From contig LJTS01000172.1 of NCBI GenBank assembly GCA_001304425.1, forward strand, positions 1-6,279: a stretch of DNA of 6,279 nucleotides, in the 5' to 3' direction. The notes beneath the pieces were generated by a model. The model ran no database searches, was not told the DNA's origin, and saw only the letters and a program-made list of their open reading frames with translations. Origin of the DNA: Betaproteobacteria bacterium SG8_40. Lineage in GTDB: Bacteria > Pseudomonadota > Gammaproteobacteria > Burkholderiales > Eutrophovitaceae. Of the stretch, positions 1 through 5,941 are shown one piece after another (the stretch's first letter is position 1; each line of letters starts with the position of its first letter). The translations under genes were made by a program, and so were the position numbers.

Positions 1-2
1 CG

Positions 3-1052
3 GAGGCGTTCGTCAACGCGCTCACCGAAGCGGGCTGGCTGGCGGCCATGATTCCGCAGGAGTTCGGCGGCTCGGGTCTTGGCCTCGCCGAAGCCTCGGT
101 GATCATGGAGGAAATCAACCGCTCGGGCGGCAACGCCGGCGCCTGCCACGGACAGATGTACAACATGGGCACCTTGCTCAGGCATGGCTCGGATGAACAG
201 AAGCGGCATTATCTGCCGAGGATCGCGAGTGGCGAGCTGCGCTTGCAGTCAATGGGTGTGACCGAGCCGACGACGGGCACAGACACCACCAGAATCAAGA
301 CCGTCGCAGTCAGGAAGGGCGACCGTTACGTCGTCAACGGCCAGAAGGTTTGGATCTCGCGCGTGCAGCACTCGGATCTGATGATCCTGCTGGCGCGCAC
401 GACGCCGCTCGCCGAGGTGAAGAAAAAGTCCGAGGGCATGTCAATCTTCATCGTTGATTTGCGCGACGCGGTGAAGTCCGGCATGACGATCCGGCCGATT
501 CCCAACATGGTCAACCATGAAACCAACGAGCTTTTTTTTGATGATCTCGAGATTCCTGCGCAGAATCTGATCGGCGAAGAAGGCAAGGGATTTCGCTACA
601 TCCTCGACGGACTCAACGCCGAGCGCACGCTAATTGCCGCCGAGTGTATCGGTGACGGCCACTGGTTTGTCGATCGTGCATCCAGGTATGTAAAGGACCG
701 CGTCGTGTTCGAAAGGCCGATCGGTCAGAACCAGGGGGTGCAGTTCCCGATTGCCGAGTCGCATATCGAGGTCGAGGCGGCGGACCTGATGCGCTGGAAG
801 GCCTGCCGCCTGTTTGACGCGAACCAGCCGTGCGGTGCCGAGGCCAACATGGCGAAGTACCTGGCGGCGAAAGCGTCGTGGGAAGCAGCCAATGTCTGCT
901 TGCAGTCGCATGGCGGTTTCGGTTTCGCCGCCGAGTACGACATCGAGCGCAAGTTTCGCGAAACGCGGCTGTATCAGGTGGCGCCGGTTTCCACCAACCT
1001 GATTCTGTCCTACATCGCCGAGCACGTTCTCGGGCTACCGCGGTCGTTCTGA
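3..1052 (+). CDS. Acyl-CoA dehydrogenase, 5'-truncated by the window edge
   Basis: A flavoprotein of the acyl-CoA dehydrogenase family, which oxidises acyl-CoA to 2-enoyl-CoA and passes electrons to ETF in the cytoplasm. The frame is open from base 3, and the residues before the ATG at 48 (ending AGWLAAM) continue the family's N-terminal helical domain, so that ATG is internal and the true start lies upstream. The visible 349 residues lack about 30-40 of the usual ~385. Visible motifs are the flavin/substrate signature TEPTTGTD (261-284), NGQKVWIS in the middle beta domain, RPIGQNQ in the C-terminal domain, and QSHGGFG (903-923). The usual C-terminal catalytic Glu of the YEGT motif is absent: the aligned residues are A-P-V-S, with Pro at 984-986. 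A Glu in GLNAER (621-623) matches the isovaleryl-CoA dehydrogenase base position, which suggests a branched-chain or bulky acyl substrate. The SDR gene follows after 83 bp on the same strand, probably in one operon. Family certain; substrate unknown. Confidence 0.95.
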   Translation, partial: EAFVNALTEAGWLAAMIPQEFGGSGLGLAEASVIMEEINRSGGNAGACHGQMYNMGTLLRHGSDEQKRHYLPRIASGELRLQSMGVTEPTTGTDTTRIKTVAVRKGDRYVVNGQKVWISRVQHSDLMILLARTTPLAEVKKKSEGMSIFIVDLRDAVKSGMTIRPIPNMVNHETNELFFDDLEIPAQNLIGEEGKGFRYILDGLNAERTLIAAECIGDGHWFVDRASRYVKDRVVFERPIGQNQGVQFPIAESHIEVEAADLMRWKACRLFDANQPCGAEANMAKYLAAKASWEAANVCLQSHGGFGFAAEYDIERKFRETRLYQVAPVSTNLILSYIAEHVLGLPRSF

Positions 1053-1135
1053 CTCGCGATTACATGCAAGCAAAGTGTTGCACGACGCAATGTGCCGAAC
1101 CCGTCGCCGGGTCGATTAACAGGAGATAAAGAATA

Positions 1136-1912
1136 ATGCCCAATGGAATTTTTTCACTCGAAGGAAAGGTTGCGCTGGTTACCGGCGCAAACAGCGGCAT
1201 CGGGCGCGAACTGGCGCTGGCGTTACGCGACGCCGGAGCAAAGGTGGCAATCGGCGCGCGGCGCGCCGAGCGCAATGCAGAGGTGCTGGAACAACTGGGT
1301 CCGGAGGCTTCGGCTTTTGAGTTGGACGTCAGCGACGAACAGTCGGTTGAAAAAGCGATTGCCGGCGTTGCCGGGCGTTACAAAAGGCTCGACATCCTGA
1401 TCAACAATGCCGGTGCGGTAAACAAGAAATCGGTGATGGAACTCGACAGATCGGCCTGGGATCACGTGATGGCGGTCAATGTCACCGGCGCGTTTCTTTG
1501 CACCAAACATGCGGCCCGCCTGATGAAGGAACAGGGCGGAGGGAAGATCGTCAACATTTCCTCGGTATACGGACTCACGGCGCCGAGCAAGGGCTTGCAG
1601 GTTGCTTACACGGCGTCGAAACACGCGGTCATTGGCCTGACCAAGGTGAACGCGGTCGAACTCGCGGAGTATGGCATCCAGGTCAATGCAATCGCTCCGG
1701 GTTTCTTCCTGACCGAAATGACGGCCGACATCGGCGGCTCGCCGATGGAACGGGCGCTGATCCGGCGCACGCCGAGCGGACGTCTGGGCGAGACGAAGGA
1801 TCTGGTCGGAACCTGTATCTACCTGGTGTCAGAGGCGTCGAACCACGTGACGGGGATGTGTATCGCGGTGGACGGCGGGTATGTCGTTTCCGACGGGATG
1901 GAGCGCGGCTAG
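1136..1912 (+). CDS. Short-chain dehydrogenase/reductase (SDR), classical type
   Basis: A 258-residue NAD(P)-dependent oxidoreductase interconverting a hydroxyl and a keto group, a normal length for classical SDRs. It shows the Rossmann motif TGANSGIG (residues 16-23), NNAG (90-93), and a full catalytic set: N115, S143 (ISSVYG), Y158 and K162 (YTASK), followed by the NAIAPGFFLTEM segment and the C-terminal VDGGYVV. Arg42-Arg43 after strand beta-2, with no acidic residue there, hints at NADP(H) preference. The ATG is set by AGGAG at 1121-1125, ten bases upstream. It resembles FabG/gluconate-5-dehydrogenase-like SDRs. Next to an acyl-CoA dehydrogenase, a 3-hydroxyacyl-CoA dehydrogenase-like step is plausible but inferred. 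The TAG stop overlaps the left end of a foldback element: its TA is the element boundary or target duplication and its G is the element's first base. The protein ends as SDRs normally do and does not look truncated. Confidence 0.95.
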   Translation: MPNGIFSLEGKVALVTGANSGIGRELALALRDAGAKVAIGARRAERNAEVLEQLGPEASAFELDVSDEQSVEKAIAGVAGRYKRLDILINNAGAVNKKSVMELDRSAWDHVMAVNVTGAFLCTKHAARLMKEQGGGKIVNISSVYGLTAPSKGLQVAYTASKHAVIGLTKVNAVELAEYGIQVNAIAPGFFLTEMTADIGGSPMERALIRRTPSGRLGETKDLVGTCIYLVSEASNHVTGMCIAVDGGYVVSDGMERG

Positions 1913-2090
1913 CAGGCTGTTGAAAAGCTACTGCGCGGCCTTGATCCGGGCTTGCTCCCGTATTGATTGAAACCGGTGCTCGGAATCCTCATGTACTGCC
2001 CGTGTACACTCCGGTTCCTGCGCTCCGGTTCTTTCCAAACAGTGCGCACCCGGCTGAAGGCCGCTCGCGACGCTTTTCAACAGCCTGCTA
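1910..2090. mobile_element. MITE-like foldback element, 181 bp, imperfect palindrome
   Basis: The ends are a perfect inverted repeat: tagcaggctgttgaaaagc at 1910-1928 and its exact reverse complement at 2072-2090. The arms continue pairing imperfectly (gcggcctt, ccggg, gaa(a)ccgg and ggaa blocks recur in register or with single-base offsets) down to tgtac/gtaca at 1992-1996 and 2004-2008. All of this is centred on base 2000, so the whole element can fold into one long hairpin. There is no transposase gene. If the outermost TA is a target-site duplication, the terminal repeat is 17 bp and the target TA, as for Tc1/mariner/IS630-type transposition; the TA could instead belong to the repeat, which leaves the family open. 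The internal sequence resembles repeats I associate with Betaproteobacteria, from memory only. It lies between the SDR stop codon and the SDR terminator. Confidence 0.8.
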
Positions 2091-2099
2091 AAGGCGGGT

Positions 2100-2139
2100 T
2101 GCCGGGCGAACCTTCAGGATTCGCCCGGCAGGTCTTTTC
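2100..2139 (+). terminator. Intrinsic terminator between convergent SDR and GST genes
   Basis: A perfect stem pairs 2101-2110 (gccgggcgaa) with 2120-2129, plus a T-A pair at 2100/2130, around a 9-base loop. On the + strand it is followed by aggtcttttc, a short T-rich tract, so it suits the SDR transcript. On the - strand the T-tract is weak (three Ts in acccgccttt), so it may also stop GST transcription, less efficiently. A second small hairpin, ggtc/gacc (2131-2134 with 2141-2144), partly overlaps the T-tract. Confidence 0.75.
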
Positions 2140-2161
2140 GGACCGTTTTCTCAGTCCTGCC

Positions 2162-2794
2162 TTAACTCAATCCGAGCAGCGTGGCGGCGTCGGTTTCCTT
2201 CCAGCACGGCAGGTCTTCCACCCGCTTGATCCACGCGACAAGATTGGGGTGCTGGTCCAGCGGCAGCTTCTGCCATTTGTGAAGATGCATTGGCGCGGCG
2301 ACGGCGATGTCCGCAATCGTGATTTTGTCACCGCACAGGAAGGGATGCTTCTCCACCGCCTTGTCAATGATGTCCGCAAGCTGGTGAAATTTCGGTGCGG
2401 CGGCCTCGAGGATTTTCTGATCGGGTTTTTGTTCCAGCAGGGGCTTGACCACATTCTCGACCAGAAACGTGTAGCAGCTCGGGAACCACTGGTTCGCTTC
2501 CCACAGCAGCCAGCGATTGATGTCGGTGCGCGTTTTCAGGTCCTTCGGGTAGAACTTGTCCTTGCCATCCTTGTCGGCGGCGTACTGCAGAATCGCATTC
2601 GATTCCCAGACGATGAAACCGTCATCGTCGATTGCCGGCAGTGACTGGTTGGGGTTGATTGCCGTGTACTCGGGGCTCTTGAACTGGCCGGTGAAATAAT
2701 CGACTTTTTCCTCGTCGTACTTCGTGCCCATGAGCTTGAAGCCGGCAAGTACCTTGCGGCAGTTGACGGTAATCGGATCGAAATAGAGTTTCAT
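2162..2794 (-). CDS. Glutathione S-transferase family protein
   Basis: A 210-residue cytosolic GST, the usual length, which would conjugate or exchange glutathione on an electrophilic substrate. The N-terminal thioredoxin-like domain (about 1-80) has NPNQSLPAI at 47-55 with the cis-proline at P53, followed by E64-S65, which bind the glutathione gamma-glutamyl group. The all-helical C-terminal domain contains the fold-nucleating N-capping box T-I-A-D (159-162) in GDKITIADIAVA. The active-site loop is DPITVNCRKV (6-15), with Thr9 or Cys12 where Ser/Cys/Tyr would be expected, so the catalytic residue is uncertain. The frame is open further upstream to a start at 2920, but the ATG at 2794 is chosen because it begins the fold's first strand (MKLYF) and follows an excellent ribosome binding site. 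The gene converges on the SDR gene and is divergent from the transporter operon. Physiological substrate unknown. Confidence 0.93.
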   Translation of the reverse strand: MKLYFDPITVNCRKVLAGFKLMGTKYDEEKVDYFTGQFKSPEYTAINPNQSLPAIDDDGFIVWESNAILQYAADKDGKDKFYPKDLKTRTDINRWLLWEANQWFPSCYTFLVENVVKPLLEQKPDQKILEAAAPKFHQLADIIDKAVEKHPFLCGDKITIADIAVAAPMHLHKWQKLPLDQHPNLVAWIKRVEDLPCWKETDAATLLGLS

Positions 2795-2800
2795 CTGTCT

Positions 2801-2810
2801 TCCTCCTCCT
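2801..2810 (-). promoter_or_regulatory. Ribosome binding site of the GST gene
   Basis: Read on the minus strand this is AGGAGGAGGA, six bases (agacag) before the ATG at 2794. It fixes the GST start and argues against the upstream in-frame ATG at 2920. Confidence 0.85.
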
Positions 2811-2844
2811 TGCATTTTTGGTTGGCGATTGCCGCGGGTATTTG

Positions 2845-2883
2845 GTGCCGGTTGTCTGCTCCGGCGCGCCAGGCAACCGGCGC
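2845..2883. repeat. Inverted repeat in the GST upstream region
   Basis: gtgccggttg (2845-2854) pairs with caaccggcgc (2874-2883) over ten positions, one of them a G-T wobble. The 19-base spacer contains the 8-bp palindrome ggcgcgcc (2863-2870). It lies 51-89 bases upstream of the GST ATG, where an operator or an mRNA leader structure could be. No T-tract follows on either strand, so it is not a good terminator. Confidence 0.4.
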
Positions 2884-3285
2884 CGGCAATTGGTTTCGGG
2901 CCGGGGGAGCAATGGGCCAATCCGGTGGCCCTTTGTCGTTGTATTTCCAGCCCGGCTTGTGGACTCTAACAGCATTGTCGCGATGCCACTATAGGTGCCA
3001 GGCGAAAACCGTCCGGGGCAGCAGCTTGCCCGCAATGCCTGCAGCCCAGGTCCGATATCGAAGCTGGATCGGGTGCCCGCACCGCGGTCATGACCGGTGC
3101 CTCGAATGGTATCGGCGTCAGAGGAATGCAAGCTGCGTATCGTTTCTGTTGCGATGCAGAAAGAAGAGCCGGTGCCACCATCGGGTTGGCGGCGCTGGCA
3201 GCCGGCGGGCTTGTGACTTTTCTCGAGTCAGGCACTGAAATACGGTTCCGTGAGGGAACGCTGGCGCGATCTTGCCGCACGGATG

Positions 3286-3306
3286 CCCGGCAAGTGCCGG
3301 GGTTTT
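3286..3306 (+). terminator. Terminator-like hairpin in the non-coding region
   Basis: cccggc (3286-3291) pairs with gccggg (3296-3301) around the loop aagt; an extra A-T pair would be possible only with too small a loop. It is followed by gTTTTc. The stem is short but entirely G-C. No gene was recognised upstream on the + strand, so it could end a small RNA or leader transcript, block read-through into the transporter operon, or be a chance structure in GC-rich DNA. Confidence 0.4.
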
Positions 3307-3487
3307 CCCGTTCGCGGCGCGCCGGACCGGTGCGCTGCCCGGGCGCAATCGCGATACATACCGGCACTGCATGAAGGCAGCCGCGTGCCGGTTCGAAATT
3401 AATGGAGTGCCCGCCTTTACCGGTTGCGTCGATCGTGTCAGTATCGCCACGAGGAAGTTGACAAGAACACAATAACGAGGAGGCGAT

Positions 3488-3521
3488 CCGCCGCCACGGT
3501 GTGAGGCACCGTGCGGGGCGG
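3488..3521 (+). promoter_or_regulatory. Stem-loop in the leader immediately before livG
   Basis: cacggtg (3495-3501) pairs perfectly with caccgtg (3507-3513) around the loop tgagg. After a small internal loop, ccgcc (3488-3492) pairs with ggcgg (3517-3521). The base of the hairpin is 13 bases before the chosen livG ATG and only three before the AGGA ribosome binding site. A strong GAGGAGG (3477-3483) just before it has no start codon at usable distance, and ggcg/cgcc (3482-3485 with 3489-3492) could form a competing small hairpin. A role in controlling translation or mRNA stability is inferred. Confidence 0.45.
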
Positions 3522-3534
3522 CCAGGACATGACG

Positions 3535-4356
3535 ATGAACGAGGCCGGCACCGCCGCCATTCCCGCCATGAACGCAGCGCAGCAAGCCGGCTCGGCGTTA
3601 TTGCGGGTGTCGGGCATTACCGTGCGCTTTGGCGGTATCGTCGCACTCGACGACGTTTCGTTCGACGTTCGCCGCGGGGAGATCGCCGGGTTGATCGGAC
3701 CCAACGGTGCAGGCAAGACAACCCTGTTCAACTGTCTGTCGCGCCTGTACGACTGGCAACAGGGTTCTATCGAGTTTGACGGCTCGGATCTCGCCAGCGT
3801 CCAGCGGTACCGGATCGCGCAGTTGGGAATCGGCCGCACATTCCAGAACCTGGCGTTGTTCAGAACGATGAGCGTTCGCGACAACATCATGGTCGGCGCG
3901 CATTGCCGAAGCCGTGGGGGGTTTCTCGCAAATGCCTTGCGCCTGCCCCTGGTTCGTCGCGAGGAACCGCGGATTGGCGATCACGCGCGCCGTCTGATTG
4001 ACTTGCTGGAGCTGGGGCCAGTGGCCGATGTTGCGGCAGGAGACCTGCCGTTCGGTACGCAAAAACGCGTTGAACTCGGCCGCGCACTGGCGGCGCAACC
4101 TTCACTGCTGTTACTCGACGAGCCGGCAGCCGGTCTCAATCACAGCGAAGTCGAGACTTTCATCGAGCTCGTCCAGCGCATACACAAGGAACTGTCGCTT
4201 ACGGTTCTGCTGGTCGAGCATCACATGAATCTGGTGATGCGGGTTTCCGACCGGGTATTCGTGCTCGATTTCGGGCGCAAGATTGCCGATGGAACGCCTG
4301 ACGAGGTCCGGCAGAACGCGGATGTCATCAGTGCCTACCTGGGCAAGGCGGACTGA
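3535..4356 (+). CDS. livG: LIV-type ABC transporter ATP-binding protein LivG
   Basis: One of two ATPases driving a hydrophobic-amino-acid-type (HAAT/LIV) importer at the inner face of the cytoplasmic membrane. The 273 residues contain Walker A GPNGAGKT (55-62), Q-loop Q104, Walker B LLLLDE (191-196, catalytic E196), the LivG-typical DEPAAGLN, and switch His229 (VEHH). The C-terminal tail DGTPDEVRQNADVISAYLG is diagnostic of LivG. The signature motif reads LPFGT (171-175) instead of LSGGQ or LivG's LAYGQ. Start choice is uncertain: GTG 3511 and ATG 3529 are in frame upstream; ATG 3535 is preferred because AGGA (3524-3527) lies seven bases before it. ATG 3568 would give the N-terminal length of E. 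coli LivG but has no ribosome binding site. This is the first gene of the operon, and its stop overlaps the livF start by one base. The transported substrate may not be a branched-chain amino acid. Confidence 0.95.
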   Translation: MNEAGTAAIPAMNAAQQAGSALLRVSGITVRFGGIVALDDVSFDVRRGEIAGLIGPNGAGKTTLFNCLSRLYDWQQGSIEFDGSDLASVQRYRIAQLGIGRTFQNLALFRTMSVRDNIMVGAHCRSRGGFLANALRLPLVRREEPRIGDHARRLIDLLELGPVADVAAGDLPFGTQKRVELGRALAAQPSLLLLDEPAAGLNHSEVETFIELVQRIHKELSLTVLLVEHHMNLVMRVSDRVFVLDFGRKIADGTPDEVRQNADVISAYLGKAD

Positions 4357-5069
4357 TGCCGCTGCTTGAGGTCACGGAACTAACGGGCGGTTACGGCGCG
4401 ACCGATATACTGCATGCGGTGTCGTTTGCAGTCGAAGAAGGTGGCATCACGACGATTCTCGGCGCCAACGGCGCGGGGAAGACGAGTGTCTTGCGTGCCC
4501 TGTGCGGCATGCTGCGGGTGTCGAGCGGCAAGATTGCTTTCTCGGCACAAACGCTCAATGGCAAGGCGACCGAATCGATTGTGCGACTGGGCATTGGTCA
4601 TGTGCCGGACGGCCGTGGCACCTTCCTGAACCTGACCACCGAGGAGAACCTTCGCGTCGGCGCGATGACGCGGCGCGACAAGGCCGGTGTGGCCGAAGAC
4701 TTCGAGCGGGTTTACGGCTACTTTCCGAGGCTGAAGGAAAGACGGAATCAACAGGCCGGCACTCTTTCGGGTGGCGAGCAGCAGATGCTGGCGATTTCAC
4801 GTGCACTGATGCTGCGCCCGCGCCTGCTGTTGCTCGACGAACCGTCATTTGGCCTCGCGCCGCTGGTGGTGCAGGACATTTTTCGCATCATGCGCGCCAT
4901 CAACAAGGAGCAGAAGGTGGCGATACTGCTGGTCGAACAGAACGCCAGCCTCGCCCTCGAACTTGCCGACACGGCGTATCTGCTCGAAACGGGAACGGTC
5001 GTCATGTCCGGTCCCGCCGACGAGTTGCGTCAAGCCGAGTCGGTCAGGCGTTCATACCTCGGATATTAG
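4356..5069 (+). CDS. livF: LIV-type ABC transporter ATP-binding protein LivF
   Basis: The second ATPase of the HAAT/LIV importer, 237 residues, typical LivF length. It shows Walker A GANGAGKT (36-43), the LivF-type GHVPDGRGTF segment (81-90, usually VPEGR) at the Q-loop, a canonical signature LSGGE (137-141), Walker B LLLLDE (157-162, catalytic E162), and Gln195 in VEQN at the switch position where most ABC ATPases have His; Gln here is characteristic of LivF. The ATG shares its A with the TGA of livG (TGATG), indicating translational coupling, with livH starting two bases after the stop. It presumably forms a heterodimer with LivG on the LivH/LivM membrane pair. Gene identity is secure at family level; substrate not determinable. 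Confidence 0.95.
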   Translation: MPLLEVTELTGGYGATDILHAVSFAVEEGGITTILGANGAGKTSVLRALCGMLRVSSGKIAFSAQTLNGKATESIVRLGIGHVPDGRGTFLNLTTEENLRVGAMTRRDKAGVAEDFERVYGYFPRLKERRNQQAGTLSGGEQQMLAISRALMLRPRLLLLDEPSFGLAPLVVQDIFRIMRAINKEQKVAILLVEQNASLALELADTAYLLETGTVVMSGPADELRQAESVRRSYLGY

Positions 5070-5071
5070 CG

Positions 5072-5941
5072 ATGGAAGCATTCCTGCATCAGGTTTTTTC
5101 GGGTCTCGCCAATGGCGCCATCTATGCCAGCCTCGCGCTGGCACTGGTGATGATCTACCAGTCGACGCACCACATCAATTTCGCGCAGGGCGAAATGGCG
5201 ATGTTCTCGACTTACCTGGCGTGGGCAATGATCAATGCGGGCGTGCCCTACTGGGCCGCGTTCGGGTTGACGGTTGTCGCATCGTTCTTCATCGGCATGA
5301 TTATCGAGCGCGTCATCGTCCGGCGTGTTGCCGATGCCCCGGTGCTGACGCTGGTCGTCGTCTTCATCGCGCTGCTGGTGATATTGAACAGCATCACCGG
5401 GTGGATATTCAGCTACACCATCAAGGTGTTTCCGAGTCCGTTTCCGGAGCAACCGCTGTTCGGCCCGTATATCTCCTCGCATGAGGCCGGGGTGGTCGGC
5501 ATTACGCTGTTCGTCCTTCTCCTGCTGTTTCTGTTCTTCCGCTTTACCTCGCTGGGACTGGCAATGCGCGCGACCGCCGAAAATGCCGTTTCCAGCCGAC
5601 TCTCCGGTATTCGCGTCGGCTGGATGCTGGCGCTTGGATGGGGGCTTGCGGCAGCGATCGGCGCGATTGCCGGGATGATGGTTGCGCCCATCGTTTACCT
5701 CGACCCGAACATGATGTCGGGCATATTGCTCTACGGCATTGCGGCAGCACTGATGGGGGGCATCGACAATCCGTTTGGCGCCGTAGTCGGCGGGTTGATC
5801 GTCGGGGTGCTGGAAAATCTGATGGGGGCATATGTCGTTGGCACTGAACTGAAATTGACAGTTGCGTTGCTGGTGATCATCGGCGTGCTGATCTTCAAAC
5901 CGACTGGCCTGTTCGGGCGGTCTTTCGTGACGAGGGTCTGA
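5072..5941 (+). CDS. livH: LIV-type ABC transporter permease LivH
   Basis: A 289-residue inner-membrane permease of the HAAT/LIV importer. Hydrophobic segments lie at roughly 10-29, 42-58, 61-80, 90-113, 140-157, 184-207, 215-230, 236-256 and 262-276. Family landmarks are INFAQGE (35-41) after the first segment, the cytoplasmic coupling loop TSLGLAMRATAENAVSSRLSG (about 159-179), which contacts an ATPase, and the C-terminal GLFG (279-282). The frame is open about 190 codons further upstream inside livF, but the ATG at 5072 begins the permease homology directly (MEAFLHQVFSGLANGAIYA) and lies two bases after the livF stop. It has no strong Shine-Dalgarno sequence, so coupling to livF translation is likely. 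Its stop shares a base with the livM start. Confidence 0.95.
   Translation: MEAFLHQVFSGLANGAIYASLALALVMIYQSTHHINFAQGEMAMFSTYLAWAMINAGVPYWAAFGLTVVASFFIGMIIERVIVRRVADAPVLTLVVVFIALLVILNSITGWIFSYTIKVFPSPFPEQPLFGPYISSHEAGVVGITLFVLLLLFLFFRFTSLGLAMRATAENAVSSRLSGIRVGWMLALGWGLAAAIGAIAGMMVAPIVYLDPNMMSGILLYGIAAALMGGIDNPFGAVVGGLIVGVLENLMGAYVVGTELKLTVALLVIIGVLIFKPTGLFGRSFVTRV

Larger units (their letters stand above)
2811..3476. other. Divergent intergenic region without a convincing gene
   Basis: About 670 bases between the GST start and the transporter leader. Open frames on both strands translate to low-complexity Arg/Cys/Ser/Pro-rich sequence with no recognisable domain and no good ribosome binding site. 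It should hold the promoters for the leftward GST gene and the rightward liv operon. I could not assign a -35/-10 pair: a perfect TTGACA at 3458-3463 has no acceptable -10 at the right distance. Structures seen inside are an inverted repeat in the GST leader (2845-2883), a terminator-like hairpin (3286-3306), and a frame open from 2970 to 3374 that carries an SDR-like TGASNGIG motif (3093-3116). No regulator gene is present. Confidence 0.6.

Noticed and set aside
1967..2644. 225-codon + strand open frame across the GST region
   Set aside because: It is antisense to the clearly homologous GST gene, begins inside the foldback element, and its product shows no domain.
2795..2920. N-terminal extension of GST to an ATG at 2920
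   Set aside because: The 42 extra residues are Pro/Arg/Gly-rich with no GST homology, and the strong AGGAGGAGGA site sits right before the ATG at 2794.
2914..2940. gggcca/tggccc hairpin followed by tttgtcgtt as a terminator
   Set aside because: The stem is only six pairs, the T-run is interrupted, and no + strand gene precedes it.
3458..3463. Perfect TTGACA as a -35 box for the liv operon
   Set aside because: No TATAAT-like hexamer lies 15-19 bases downstream, where the sequence is gaggaggcgatcc.
3499..3504. GTG-TGA start-stop pair after GAGGAGG in the livG leader
   Set aside because: Spacing from the Shine-Dalgarno sequence is about 15 bases, too long for a credible minimal leader ORF.
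2966..3585. Overlapping minus-strand open frames of 150-170 codons between GST and livG
   Set aside because: Compositionally biased products, no domain, no ribosome binding site, and one runs into livG.
4502..5071. Long in-frame upstream extension of livH
   Set aside because: It runs through livF in another frame and gives Arg-rich non-homologous sequence; permease homology starts at the ATG at 5072.
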